This document shows positions 27,183 through 35,942 of a DNA stretch of 64,000 nucleotides, one piece after another. Made by a program: the position numbers and the translations under genes. Position 1 is the stretch's first letter. Each line of letters begins with the position of its first letter. Under the pieces are notes generated by a model. That model made no database searches. It saw only the letters and a list, made by a program, of their open reading frames with translations, and had not been told where the DNA came from. This DNA comes from Lachnospiraceae bacterium (GTDB taxonomy: Bacteria > Bacillota > Clostridia > Lachnospirales > Lachnospiraceae), in the NCBI GenBank assembly GCA_024690205.1, contig JAILCX010000043.1:19277-83276 (forward strand), written 5' to 3'.

Positions 27183-28469
27183 ATGAAAAAATACGCTGAA
27201 ATGTCTAAAGAAGAACTGCTTTCGCTTCAGAAGGACCTCAACAAAGAATATGAGGATGCCTGTTCAAAAGGTTTGAAACTAAACATGGCAAGAGGTCTTC
27301 CTTCTGCTAAGCAGCTTGACATGGAGGCTGACTTTTTTGATACATTACATCCCGAATCGGATTTTATTTCCGAAGCGGGTATAGACTGCAGAAACTACGG
27401 TGAACTTGTAGGAATTCATGAAGCCAGAAAACTTATGGCGGATATGATGGAGATATCGGATGAAGAAGTTATAGTATTCGGTAATTCTTCACTTAATGTC
27501 ATGTACGATACGGTTTGCAGATCCATGATCCTCGGTGTTTGCGGTTCAACACCCTGGTGCAAGCTTGATAAGGTTAAGTTCCTTTGTCCGGTCCCCGGTT
27601 ATGACCGTCATTTTGCCATAACCGAGCAGTTCGGCATAGAGATGATAAACATTCCTTTAAATGATGACGGCCCGGATATGGACCTTGTTGAAAAGTACGT
27701 AAACAATGATCCTGCCGTAAAGGGTATCTGGTGTGTTCCCAAGTATTCCAATCCTTCAGGTGTTACCTATTCAGATGAAGTAGTAAAGAGATTTGCCGCT
27801 TTAAAGCCGGCTGCCGAAGATTTCAGGATCTATTGGGATAATGCTTACACTATCCATCACCTTTATAACGGAAAGGAAGAAAAGCTCCTTGAGATCCTTG
27901 ATGAATGCAAGAAGGCAGGAAATCCCGATATGGTATTTAAATTCTGCTCTACATCCAAGGTTACCTTCCCGGGTTCTGGTATTGCGGCACTCGGCGCATC
28001 AAAGAAGAATCTTGATTATGTTAAAAGCATCATAACGATCCAGACGATAGGACATGATAAGCTTAATCAGTTAAGACATGTCAGGTATTTTAAGAATATC
28101 GAAGGAATGCATGCTCACATGAGAAAGCATGCCGAGATAATAAGACCTAAATTTGAACTCGTTGACAAAGTTCTTACAATGGAACTTGAAGGACTTGGCA
28201 TAGGAAGATGGACCAAACCGAACGGCGGATATTTTGTTTCTTTTAACTCTCTTAACGGATGTGCAAAGAAGATTGTCGGAATGTGTAAGGAAGCCGGAGT
28301 TACCCTTACGGGTGCCGGAGCTACTTATCCTTACAAAAAGGACCCTGATGATTCAAATATAAGGATCGCACCGACATTCCCACCTATTGAAGAGCTTGCC
28401 AAAGCACTTGACATATTTGTCCTTTGCGTAAAGCTTGCTTCGGTTAACTGTCTTTTGGAAACTAAGTGA
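27183..28469 (+). CDS. Class I/II aminotransferase (PF12897-type, aspartate aminotransferase-like)
   Basis: This 428-residue PLP enzyme starts MKKYAEMSKEELLSLQKDL and has the NMARGLPSAKQLDM block of the subgroup annotated as putative alanine/aspartate aminotransferase. The PLP-binding Lys is in FCSTSKVTFPGSG, with the Asp/Tyr pair in YWDNAYTIHHL and the C-terminal substrate Arg in IRIAPTFPP. GGAG at 27174-27177 places the start at ATG 27183; ATG 27171 is also in frame. It probably transfers an amino group to 2-oxoglutarate in the cytoplasm; the amino donor cannot be told from sequence. The Nudix gene begins 11 bases after its stop. Confidence 0.88.
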   Translation: MKKYAEMSKEELLSLQKDLNKEYEDACSKGLKLNMARGLPSAKQLDMEADFFDTLHPESDFISEAGIDCRNYGELVGIHEARKLMADMMEISDEEVIVFGNSSLNVMYDTVCRSMILGVCGSTPWCKLDKVKFLCPVPGYDRHFAITEQFGIEMINIPLNDDGPDMDLVEKYVNNDPAVKGIWCVPKYSNPSGVTYSDEVVKRFAALKPAAEDFRIYWDNAYTIHHLYNGKEEKLLEILDECKKAGNPDMVFKFCSTSKVTFPGSGIAALGASKKNLDYVKSIITIQTIGHDKLNQLRHVRYFKNIEGMHAHMRKHAEIIRPKFELVDKVLTMELEGLGIGRWTKPNGGYFVSFNSLNGCAKKIVGMCKEAGVTLTGAGATYPYKKDPDDSNIRIAPTFPPIEELAKALDIFVLCVKLASVNCLLETK

Positions 28470-28480
28470 TAAGGGGAAAT

Positions 28481-29020
28481 ATGGAACAGATCAAAAGGAT
28501 TGACAGAAAACTGGTAGCTAAAGGATCTATTATCGATTACTACAAAGATACGATGCAGCTTCCCGACGGAACGACATCGGAATGGGATCTTATAGATCAT
28601 AAAGGCGCAGCCGCTGTTGTACCCGTACTTGATGACGGCCGCATAATAATGGTCCAGCAGTTTCGAAATGCGCTCGATCGTAATACCCTTGAGATTCCAG
28701 CCGGCGGATTGAAAACGCGTAAGGAACCTACTATTGAAGCGGCAAAAAGAGAGCTCAGGGAAGAGACAGGATTTTCTTCCGATGATCTTGAGCTTCTTTT
28801 GAGCATTAAGACCACGGTTGCCTTTTGCAACGAAAAGATCGATATCTATGTTGCTCATAATCTTAAGCCCGGAGAACAGGACCTTGATGATGATGAGTAT
28901 GTTGAATATCAGGCATACGAGATAGATGAACTGATCAGAAGGATATACGCATGTGAGATCCAGGATTCCAAAACGATCTGTGCAATACTCGCTTATAAGG
29001 AGAAATATATAAACAAATAA
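28481..29020 (+). CDS. Nudix hydrolase, ADP-ribose pyrophosphatase-like
   Basis: This 179-residue protein has a complete Nudix box, G-x5-E-x7-R-E-L-x-E-E-x-G, in GLKTRKE...RELREETGF (about residues 76-98). Upstream is the DGRIIMVQQFRNALDRNTLEIPAG stretch typical of ADP-ribose diphosphatases. It would hydrolyse ADP-ribose or similar nucleoside diphosphate sugars with Mg. AAGGGG precedes ATG 28481; a GTG at 28466 overlapping the upstream stop is less likely. Confidence 0.9.
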   Translation: MEQIKRIDRKLVAKGSIIDYYKDTMQLPDGTTSEWDLIDHKGAAAVVPVLDDGRIIMVQQFRNALDRNTLEIPAGGLKTRKEPTIEAAKRELREETGFSSDDLELLLSIKTTVAFCNEKIDIYVAHNLKPGEQDLDDDEYVEYQAYEIDELIRRIYACEIQDSKTICAILAYKEKYINK

Positions 29021-29078
29021 AACACCCTATTATGTAAACAATCACACGTTATTTTTTAAAGATTTTTTTCGGATTTTT

Positions 29079-29124
29079 TACCACATATAGTAGTCATAAC
29101 TTTTATGATTTGCGATATGTGGTA
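29079..29124. terminator. Nested inverted repeat after the Nudix gene, possible terminator
   Basis: TACCACATAT (29079-29088) pairs with 29115-29124, and an inner TCATAA/TTATGA pair (29094-29099 with 29103-29108) extends the stem. T-rich runs lie on both flanks, so either strand could be terminated. The rest of the 235-bp gap is AT-rich and holds only the xerD promoter. Confidence 0.5.
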
Positions 29125-29174
29125 TTTTATTAAAAAAACGACCGAAACCCTTGAAAAATGGGCGAAATTTGCGT

Positions 29175-29203
29175 TTGCAATTTGCTGTTTTTCTGTTTAT
29201 AAT
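29175..29203 (+). promoter_or_regulatory. Promoter of xerD
   Basis: TTGCAA (29175-29180), 17 bp, TATAAT (29198-29203), about 50 bp before the gene. A small dyad GTTTATGTAAAC follows in the leader. Confidence 0.7.
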
Positions 29204-29255
29204 AAACTTCGCACGGCGTTTATGTAAACGTTAATCGGTATTCGGGAGTTTTCGA

Positions 29256-30140
29256 ATGGAAGAATTGATCAACAGCTTTATGACATATTTACATAATGTA
29301 AAAAAGATGTCACAGAACACAGAGCTGTCGTACAGAAGAGATCTTAATAAGGTAATTTCTTACCTCAAAGACCAGGGTATAGATGATATAAAGAAAGTAA
29401 CGTCTACTAATCTTACGGGATATGTTATGTATCTTGAGAAGAATAAATTCTCAGCTGCAACCGTTTCCCGTAATATTGCTTCGCTCAAAGCGTTCTATCA
29501 CTATCTTGTGAAAGAAGGTCTTGTGGACGAAGATGCAGCTACGGCACTTCATGCTCCCAAGATCGAAAAGAAGTTACCCGAGATATTATCGATGGATGAA
29601 GTTGTTCGTTTGCTTGAACAGCCCCACGGAGATTCTTCAAAAGATATCCGTGATAAGGCTATGCTTGAGCTTTTATATGCTACAGGTATAAGAGTTACCG
29701 AACTTATCACATTAAAGACCGAAGATGTCAATCTCAATATGGGTTATATCGTTTGCCGCGATGCCAACAAGGAAAGAGTCATTCCTTTCGGTAACGAAGC
29801 AAAAAAGGCATTGACCAGATATCTCCAGGGAACAAGGAATGCGATGGTAGCTGATCCCAATTCAGAGTACCTGTTTGCAAACTGTTCCGGACAGCCCATG
29901 TCGAGACAGGGCTTTTGGAAGCTTATTAAATTCTATGCGAAGAAAGCCGGTATTGTTGCTGATATAACACCTCATACACTGAGGCATTCCTTTGCTGCCC
30001 ATCTGGTCGAGAACGGTGCAGATCTTCGCAGCGTTCAGGAAATGCTTGGGCATTCGGATATTTCAACAACACAGATCTATGCGCATATGAATCATTCCCA
30101 TATTAAGGAAGTGTATGCAAAGGCTCATCCCCGCGGATGA
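29256..30140 (+). CDS. xerD: Site-specific tyrosine recombinase XerD
   Basis: This 294-residue recombinase has the N-terminal SAM-like core-binding domain (residues 1-85) and the catalytic domain with the RKHRHY set: Arg in YATGIRVTEL, Lys near RDANKERVIPF, HTLRHSFAAHL, LGHSDISTTQIYAH with the nucleophilic Tyr. Length and the C-terminal HSHIKEVYAKAHPR end match XerD, which resolves chromosome dimers at dif. It stands alone with its own promoter, without phage or integron signs nearby, supporting a housekeeping role. Confidence 0.9.
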   Translation: MEELINSFMTYLHNVKKMSQNTELSYRRDLNKVISYLKDQGIDDIKKVTSTNLTGYVMYLEKNKFSAATVSRNIASLKAFYHYLVKEGLVDEDAATALHAPKIEKKLPEILSMDEVVRLLEQPHGDSSKDIRDKAMLELLYATGIRVTELITLKTEDVNLNMGYIVCRDANKERVIPFGNEAKKALTRYLQGTRNAMVADPNSEYLFANCSGQPMSRQGFWKLIKFYAKKAGIVADITPHTLRHSFAAHLVENGADLRSVQEMLGHSDISTTQIYAHMNHSHIKEVYAKAHPRG

Positions 30141-30169
30141 TCATCTACACGTAAATAATGCAGATTTTA

Positions 30170-30201
30170 AAGGGGATTTCGTAGCAGAAATCCCTTTGTT
30201 T
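30170..30201 (+). terminator. Terminator after xerD
   Basis: An 11-bp stem with one G-U pair (30170-30180 with 30187-30197) and a six-base loop, followed by GTTTA. It lies 20 bp before the hisS ribosome site. Confidence 0.6.
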
Positions 30202-30215
30202 ATAAGGAGAATAAT

Positions 30216-31487
30216 ATGGCTTTAACTAAAAAAACCGTAACAGGAATGAAAGATATCATGCCCGATGAAATGGTCATCAGGGACTATGTAATCTCGGTAA
30301 TAACTGAAACTTATTCAAGATTCGGATTCACAAGGATCGAAACTCCCTGTGTGGAAAATATCGAAAACCTAACAAACAAGCAGGGCGGAGATAACGAAAA
30401 GCTGATCTTCAAGATCCTTAAAAGAGGCGAAAAGCTGAATCTTTCAGAAGCAAAGGAAGAAGCTGACCTCGTTGACGGAGGCTTAAGATACGATCTTACT
30501 GTTCCTTTGGTAAGATATTTTTCCAATCACGCAAATGAACTGCCCAATCCATTCAAGGCTTTACAGATGGGAAACGTTTGGCGTGCAGACAGACCTCAGA
30601 GAGGACGTTACCGCCAGTTTATGCAGTGCGATATAGACATACTTGGTGAAAGCACAAACCTTGCCGAGATCGAGCTTATACTGGCAACGACGGCTACTAT
30701 AGGAAAGCTTGGCTTTAAGAATTTTGAAATAAGGCTTAATGACAGAAGGATGCTCAAGTCCATGGCTGCTTATGCAGGCTTTAAAGAAGAAGACTATGAC
30801 AACGTCTTTATCACTCTTGATAAGATGGATAAGATCGGTCTTGACGGAGTTACCGCAGAGCTTTCCGAGAACGGATATTCTAAGGAATGTATAGATAAGT
30901 ACCTTTCTTTGTTTAAGGAACTTGAATCATATAAAAATGACGGAAGAGGAGCTGTTGAATATCTGTCTTCAACATTAAAGGATTTCCTTTCCGAAGAAGT
31001 AAAGAACAATCTGACCGAGATAATGGATGCGGTCAATGCTGCCAAAGAGGCTGACTTTGAGCTTGTATTCGATCCTACATTGGTAAGAGGAATGTCATAT
31101 TATACGGGAACGATATTCGAGATAGCCATGCCCGAATTCGGAGGAAGCTGCGGCGGTGGCGGAAGATACGATCTTATGGTCGGAAAGTTCACCGGAAACG
31201 ATGTTCCTGCATGCGGATTTTCAATAGGATTCGAAAGAATAATACTTCTTTTGATGGAATCAGGCTTTAAGGTACCCGGTGAAGAAAAAAAGACTGTATT
31301 TTTGATTGAAAAGGGAATGAGTTCGGAACGCTTGACCGAAGCACTTAAAGAGGCGTCTGCTCTTAGAAGTAACGGACAAAAGGTTCTCGTCGTTAAGATG
31401 AATAAGAATAAGAAGTTCCAGAAGGAGCAGCTTACAAAGGAAGGATATACCGAATTTATAGAGTTCTACAGAAATCCACTTAATTAG
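30216..31487 (+). CDS. hisS: Histidine-tRNA ligase, eukaryal/archaeal-like form with short C-terminus
   Basis: This 423-residue class II synthetase attaches His to tRNA-His. Motif 2 is in WRADRPQRGRYRQFMQCDIDI and the HisA signature is LVRGMSYYTGTIFE, with GGGGRYDLMV following. Motif 3 is CGFSIGFERI. The block GLRYDLTVPLVRYF resembles eukaryotic/archaeal HisRS (RYDLTVPFARY) rather than the usual bacterial L-R-P-E-G-T form. The region after motif 3 has only about 72 residues and lacks the late strands of a full HGTP anticodon domain. HisZ is unlikely because the histidine-binding motifs are intact. AAGGAG precedes the ATG. No T-box fits in the 75-bp upstream gap. Confidence 0.88.
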   Translation: MALTKKTVTGMKDIMPDEMVIRDYVISVITETYSRFGFTRIETPCVENIENLTNKQGGDNEKLIFKILKRGEKLNLSEAKEEADLVDGGLRYDLTVPLVRYFSNHANELPNPFKALQMGNVWRADRPQRGRYRQFMQCDIDILGESTNLAEIELILATTATIGKLGFKNFEIRLNDRRMLKSMAAYAGFKEEDYDNVFITLDKMDKIGLDGVTAELSENGYSKECIDKYLSLFKELESYKNDGRGAVEYLSSTLKDFLSEEVKNNLTEIMDAVNAAKEADFELVFDPTLVRGMSYYTGTIFEIAMPEFGGSCGGGGRYDLMVGKFTGNDVPACGFSIGFERIILLLMESGFKVPGEEKKTVFLIEKGMSSERLTEALKEASALRSNGQKVLVVKMNKNKKFQKEQLTKEGYTEFIEFYRNPLN

Positions 31488-31506
31488 ACAAGAGCTTAAA
31501 AGATTA

Positions 31507-31812
31507 TTACAGGAATAATTCAAGAACAAATACGATTAGACAGCAGATCACAGATACGGGGAAAAGGCCGAGGCCTGCCCATGCTGCGATAATGCCAAGG
31601 ACAAGAGCTACGCATCCTGAGATAGGAGAATTGGTAGCTTCAATTATAGCAGGGAAAGTCATCACTGCCAAAGTGACGTAAGGAACATAATAAAGAAAAC
31701 TCTTTATGAAAGGGTTCTTGATCTCCTTGCGTATCAAAGTTAGCGGTATCACACGTATGAGATTGGTCGTAAGGATCATAATGAGTATGTAGATCCAGGT
31801 TGAATGTTTCAT
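31507..31812 (-). CDS. azlD: AzlD-type branched-chain amino acid exporter subunit
   Basis: This 101-residue protein has about four membrane helices and the AzlD pattern (IRVIPLTLIRKEIKNPFIKSFLYYVPYVTLAVMTFP). With AzlC it forms an exporter for branched-chain amino acids or analogues. Its start lies two bases after the azlC stop on the same strand, and it converges on hisS. Confidence 0.88.
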   Translation of the reverse strand: MKHSTWIYILIMILTTNLIRVIPLTLIRKEIKNPFIKSFLYYVPYVTLAVMTFPAIIEATNSPISGCVALVLGIIAAWAGLGLFPVSVICCLIVFVLELFL

Positions 31813-31814
31813 TT

Positions 31815-32540
31815 TTATTCCGTTTCGGCGGTGTTTTCCTTAACCGGCTTTATCAAAGCGGCAGCTGCGGAGATCAGTACTGTAAGAACTATAGTGATCG
31901 TTCCGGAGCTTATACCGATTTCTTTAATAATTTCAAGGTTTCTGACAATATAACTTAAGGCAAAGCTTATGATAACAAATATCATTATAGCTTTGTCTTT
32001 TTTAGAGGGTGGTATGATGATGGCAAGGAACATTCCGTAAAGCGCTACACTTAGGGCTGAAACCGCTCTTGAAGGAAGGATTGAACCTGCAATTATTCCC
32101 GTCATTGTTCCAAGTGCCCATAGCGGAGCCGCAACTGCCGTTGCTCCGAATGGGTACCTGGGATTTAAATATCCTTTATAGGCAATGGAAATACCGAAAA
32201 TTTCATCCGTTACGCAGGAGCCTGTAAGCACCCTCATTATAAGTGATTCCTTGGGGTCGAATTTCTGAGTGAGTGCAGTGCTCATCAAAAGATATCTTAA
32301 ATTGGTAACAAGACTCATAAGGACAATGCTAAGGTATGAGGCATCCTGGAGAACCATAGTGTACACTCCGTATTCACCTGCCGATGCTCTTGTAAACAGA
32401 GAACCGATAAAACCCTGTATGGGAGTCAGCGAACACTTTTTGGCCATGATGCCAAGAGAAAATGCCACAGCAAAATATCCTAATCCTATTGGAATGCCGT
32501 CCCGAATTCCTTGTAAAAATGCCTTTTTGTTATCGTTCAT
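31815..32540 (-). CDS. azlC: AzlC-type branched-chain amino acid exporter subunit
   Basis: This 241-residue membrane protein carries the AzlC signature near its start (GIRDGIPIGLGYFAVAFSLG) and GYLNPRYPFGATAVAAPLWALG in the middle, with about seven helices. It is the larger subunit of the AzlCD exporter. AGGAAAAGGA lies just before the ATG. A small dyad (CCATATTATGG, 32571-32581) sits in the 92-bp divergent region shared with the kinase gene and may hold its promoter. Confidence 0.9.
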   Translation of the reverse strand: MNDNKKAFLQGIRDGIPIGLGYFAVAFSLGIMAKKCSLTPIQGFIGSLFTRASAGEYGVYTMVLQDASYLSIVLMSLVTNLRYLLMSTALTQKFDPKESLIMRVLTGSCVTDEIFGISIAYKGYLNPRYPFGATAVAAPLWALGTMTGIIAGSILPSRAVSALSVALYGMFLAIIIPPSKKDKAIMIFVIISFALSYIVRNLEIIKEIGISSGTITIVLTVLISAAAALIKPVKENTAETE

Positions 32541-32598
32541 TCCTTTTCCTCAAAACGTTTCTATTATGCACCATATTATGGTAAAAGTGAAGTCTTTT

Positions 32599-32607
32599 TG
32601 GTACAAT
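32599..32607 (+). promoter_or_regulatory. Extended -10 promoter of the hybrid kinase gene
   Basis: TGGTACAAT is an extended -10 element (TG-n-TACAAT) 25 bp before the ATG; no good -35 is seen. AAGGGG at 32621-32626 is the ribosome site. Confidence 0.5.
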
Positions 32608-32632
32608 GTAGCAAGAGAAAAAGGGGTATACA

Positions 32633-35431
32633 ATGAACGAAGATACAAACAAAAAGCGCCATTTCAATATAGAAAATTTTTTCAAATGGCTTTTTATCCT
32701 GTTGGGTTTATTCATTATAGGAAATTATATTGAAAAGGCTATGGTAACTGAACGTTACTATGTAGACACTTCAAATGTTTATCTGTTGAAGGACTGGACC
32801 GTTACCGACCAAAACGGAGAGGTTCTTTATGAAAAAGCAAATCATCCCGATGTTTCCGGCATAAAATCCGCTTATTATCTTAAAAACCGTCTTCCTGTAA
32901 ACTTAAAATCCGGCAGATATATTTCCTTTATCATAATGAGGGATACTGATGTTTATATTGACGGAGAATTGCGTGCAAGCTTCAATTCAAAGGAAGATGT
33001 CCAGGTTCACGGAGGACTGGTCAAAGGCTTTTATTTTTTTGTGCCACTTCAAAGATCCGATAAAGGAAAAGAAATATCTGTTTATCTGCATGAAAGTGAT
33101 ATAGATCAAAGGGCGATACCCGATTTTCATGTAGGAACGCTGTTTTCGCTTTATAAACTGTTTTTCAGAAAGTACGGACCGACTTTCCTTATATATCTGA
33201 TGCTGCTTTTTGCTTCTTTGGTTATAATCGTTGCCGGACTGACTTTGAGGATATTCCTCAAAAGAAAGATCGGAATGACTTATGCGGCTGTGGGTGTATT
33301 TTGCTCTGCAGCATGGCTTGTTTCGGATTCTTATTTTTATCCATTGATGTTCGGGCATTACCATTTTGATGGCACGCTTTCTTTCCTGTTGAGTCTTATA
33401 ATGCCTGTTCCGTACATCATTTACATGAATTTTCTGCAAAAAGGAAGATATACTAAATTTTATGAGACGCACCTTGTTATAGCATTTGTGAATTTTGTGC
33501 TTTGGACAGTACTTCATTACAGTAAGATCCTGGCTTTCCCCAAATCAATGTACTACTTTGATATAGTATTGGGTCTTGTTATCCTGAGCGAATTTGTAGT
33601 TCTTTTTATTGATCATAAAAGAGGCTTTACTGCCGAATACGAATTCACAGCTGTGGGCATCCTTGCTTTTATGCTCCTTTCGCTTACGGAACTTTTGAAC
33701 GTGACCGTTATGCACATAGGCAACGACGGTGTATTTGTCCTTTCCGGACTTATCATCATGCTCATGCTCGTTGTGTTCCAGCAGACGGAAGAATTAAGGA
33801 GATCTGACTTTGAAAAGGAAAAAGCGATCGAGATATCCGATGCTAAAACAAGGTTCCTTGCCAGCATGTCCCATGAGATAAGGACTCCCATTAACAGTAT
33901 TCTCGGTATGAACGAGATGATATTGAGGGAAAACAAAGAAGGTAATATCGATAAATATGCAAAAGACGTACAGCGTTCCGGAAAGATCCTGCTTTCGCTT
34001 GTTAACGATGTGCTTGATTTTTCAAAGATCGAGTCCGGAAAGCTCGATATCATGGAAGAAGAGTACTCTTTATCCGTGCTGCTTAAAGACGTGGTATCGA
34101 TGATCGATGAACGGGCAGCCAATAAGGGAATAGAACTAAGGACCGAGATATTTGAAAACGTTCCTGACGGACTTTTGTCAGACGAAGTCAGGATCAAACA
34201 GATATTGATAAACCTTCTTTCTAATGCGGTTAAATATACCGATAAGGGCTATGTATATCTTAAGGTGTCGGGTGAATATACGGGAGAAGATACATATAAC
34301 CTGAAATTCGAAGTTGCAGATACCGGAAGAGGAATAAATCCCGATGACAGAGAAGCACTTTTTGATGCTTTCCAGAGAGTTGATATGGTACGGAACATGA
34401 ACGTTGAAGGTACGGGACTGGGACTTGCAATAGTTAAAAGTATCTTAGATGTTATGAAAGGTACCATCAATGTGGAATCCGAGTACGGTAAATGGTCAGT
34501 GTTTACCGTCATGATACCGCAGACCGTGCTTGATAAAACTCCTGTCAAACTAGATATGAACGATACCGATAACGGTAAGGAGAACAAAAAGCATGTCACA
34601 AGATTTGCCGCACCTGCAGCGAGGATACTTGCTGTGGACGATAATGACATGAACCTTAACATAGTGGATCAGTTTCTTAAAGAAACGCATGTCATGCTCG
34701 ATCTTTGCACCAACGGAAAAGATGCCGTTGAAAAATGCAAGTTAAAGGTCTACGACCTTATTTTACTTGATCATATGATGCCCGGTATGGACGGTATAGA
34801 AACCTTATCGCATATTAGGCAGGAGGAGGATTCGCTCAATAAGGAAACAACAGCCATTGTACTTACGGCTAATGCGGTCGCCGGAATGAGAAAGACTTAT
34901 CTGGACACAGGATTTGCAGAGTACCTTACAAAGCCCATTGATTATGAAACGCTTGAAAATGCCGTCAGACAATATTTAAGCGAGGATAAGATAATCTCAC
35001 TTGATGATGAAGAAGACGATGCATTTTACGGTGAGTTCAATAACGGACAGATAGTCAGCGAACCCAAGGAAGAGCCCCACAGTGAATTCAGAAAGAAACT
35101 TGAAAGTACCGGGATGATCGACTACCCGGTTGCCATGAAGCATTGTGCAAACATGGAGAACGTACTTGAAAAGATCATAGTAGATATCATCGAGCACACC
35201 CCGGAAAGAACTGAAAACATGAGAAGAGCCTTATCTTCGTCGGATTATGAAACGTTGAGGATTGAAGCCCATTCGATAAAAGGTGTCATGGGAACGATAG
35301 GAGCTCTTACATTAAGTGAAGAGGCAAAACGTATGGAATTTGCCGTAAAGGAGGAAAACTACTCACTGATCGATGAAAAGTATATAGAATTCATAGATCA
35401 TTACGAAAGCTTCATAGATTCCTTAAGATAA
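32633..35431 (+). CDS. Hybrid sensor histidine kinase with receiver and HPt domains
   Basis: This 932-residue membrane protein carries a full phosphorelay. After an N-terminal helix (19-36) comes an extracellular domain (about 40-180) rich in beta strands, like 7TMR-DISM sensor domains. Seven membrane helices follow (183-385), then HisKA with His414 (SMSHEIRTPINSILG), HATPase (LLSNAVKYTDKG, ADTGRGINPDD, GTGLGLAIV), receiver (ILAVDDNDMNLNIV, LILLDHMMPGMDG) and a C-terminal HPt with His880 (EAHSIKGVMG). The output regulator is not adjacent, so the HPt must pass phosphate to a regulator elsewhere. It is flanked by its own promoter and a 15-bp terminator stem. Confidence 0.92.
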   Translation: MNEDTNKKRHFNIENFFKWLFILLGLFIIGNYIEKAMVTERYYVDTSNVYLLKDWTVTDQNGEVLYEKANHPDVSGIKSAYYLKNRLPVNLKSGRYISFIIMRDTDVYIDGELRASFNSKEDVQVHGGLVKGFYFFVPLQRSDKGKEISVYLHESDIDQRAIPDFHVGTLFSLYKLFFRKYGPTFLIYLMLLFASLVIIVAGLTLRIFLKRKIGMTYAAVGVFCSAAWLVSDSYFYPLMFGHYHFDGTLSFLLSLIMPVPYIIYMNFLQKGRYTKFYETHLVIAFVNFVLWTVLHYSKILAFPKSMYYFDIVLGLVILSEFVVLFIDHKRGFTAEYEFTAVGILAFMLLSLTELLNVTVMHIGNDGVFVLSGLIIMLMLVVFQQTEELRRSDFEKEKAIEISDAKTRFLASMSHEIRTPINSILGMNEMILRENKEGNIDKYAKDVQRSGKILLSLVNDVLDFSKIESGKLDIMEEEYSLSVLLKDVVSMIDERAANKGIELRTEIFENVPDGLLSDEVRIKQILINLLSNAVKYTDKGYVYLKVSGEYTGEDTYNLKFEVADTGRGINPDDREALFDAFQRVDMVRNMNVEGTGLGLAIVKSILDVMKGTINVESEYGKWSVFTVMIPQTVLDKTPVKLDMNDTDNGKENKKHVTRFAAPAARILAVDDNDMNLNIVDQFLKETHVMLDLCTNGKDAVEKCKLKVYDLILLDHMMPGMDGIETLSHIRQEEDSLNKETTAIVLTANAVAGMRKTYLDTGFAEYLTKPIDYETLENAVRQYLSEDKIISLDDEEDDAFYGEFNNGQIVSEPKEEPHSEFRKKLESTGMIDYPVAMKHCANMENVLEKIIVDIIEHTPERTENMRRALSSSDYETLRIEAHSIKGVMGTIGALTLSEEAKRMEFAVKEENYSLIDEKYIEFIDHYESFIDSLR

Positions 35432-35432
35432 A

Positions 35433-35470
35433 GCAAAGCCGTAAAACATGAGTTTTACGGCTTTGCATTA
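35433..35470 (+). terminator. Long hairpin terminator after the hybrid kinase gene
   Basis: A perfect 15-bp stem (35433-35447 with 35452-35466) and a four-base loop, followed by ATTAAAA. The stem is very strong though the T-tract is weak. Confidence 0.7.
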
Positions 35471-35497
35471 AAATCAGATTAAAAATGAAAAATAGTG

Positions 35498-35528
35498 TTG
35501 ACAGAAATAATATTATATGCCATATAAT
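35498..35528 (+). promoter_or_regulatory. Promoter of the padR operon
   Basis: TTGACA (35498-35503) and TATAAT (35523-35528), 19-bp spacer. A long palindrome covers the -10 element. It is the only good promoter for the unit that runs to 42168. Confidence 0.7.
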
Positions 35529-35531
35529 ATT
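35509..35531. promoter_or_regulatory. Palindromic operator over the padR promoter
   Basis: A perfect 11-bp inverted repeat around one central base (arms AATATTATATG and CATATAATATT). AT-rich dyads over the promoter are typical autoregulatory sites of PadR proteins, so this is probably bound by the product of the next gene. Confidence 0.72.
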
Positions 35532-35561
35532 GTATAACCAAAAAGAAAGGAGCATTTATAT

Positions 35562-35942
35562 ATGACATATCAATTAACGGCACCGCTTCTTGATGCATGT
35601 GTGCTTGGAATAGTCCGCAAAGAAGATTCATACGGATATACACTTACTCAAAAAGCACGACAGGTTGTTGATATTTCGGAGTCAACGCTTTATCCGGTCT
35701 TAAGGAGACTGCAAAAATCCGGATACCTTACAACATATGATGCACCCTATCAGGGCAGAAACAGAAGATATTATGCAATAACCGATTCAGGAAGAAACAT
35801 CCTGGGATTCTATGAAAAAGAATGGAATGATTATAAAGACAGGATCACCGGACTTATTAACGGGACCGACGAACCGGCCGGGCAGACCGCATTAACGAAT
35901 GTTACGGAAAGCGTTATCGAAGAGGGAGGAGAAAATGAATAA
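35562..35942 (+). CDS. PadR-family transcriptional regulator
   Basis: This 126-residue winged-helix repressor has the PadR core: LLDACVLGIVRKEDSYGYTL, ISESTLYPVLRRLQKSGYL and GRNRRYYAITDSGRNIL, then a short C-terminal helix. It likely represses its own operon through the palindrome in its promoter, responding to an envelope or small-molecule signal. GAAAGGAG precedes the ATG. Its stop overlaps the DUF1700 gene by eight bases, a classic PadR-DUF1700-DUF4097 arrangement. Confidence 0.93.
   Translation: MTYQLTAPLLDACVLGIVRKEDSYGYTLTQKARQVVDISESTLYPVLRRLQKSGYLTTYDAPYQGRNRRYYAITDSGRNILGFYEKEWNDYKDRITGLINGTDEPAGQTALTNVTESVIEEGGENE

Noticed and set aside
29256..30140. XerD as integrase of a mobile element
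   Set aside because: No attachment repeats, excisionase or phage genes nearby; the length and sequence match the housekeeping recombinase.
30141..30215. T-box riboswitch before hisS
   Set aside because: The gap is 75 bp and is mostly filled by the xerD terminator; there is no room for a T-box and no T-box core sequence.
30216..31487. ATP phosphoribosyltransferase regulatory subunit HisZ
   Set aside because: The HisA signature and class II motifs are intact and no histidine biosynthesis genes are adjacent.
33613..34197. Minus-strand frame of 194 codons opposite the hybrid kinase
   Set aside because: The plus strand encodes intact HisKA and ATPase motifs here; the reverse frame has no recognisable protein.
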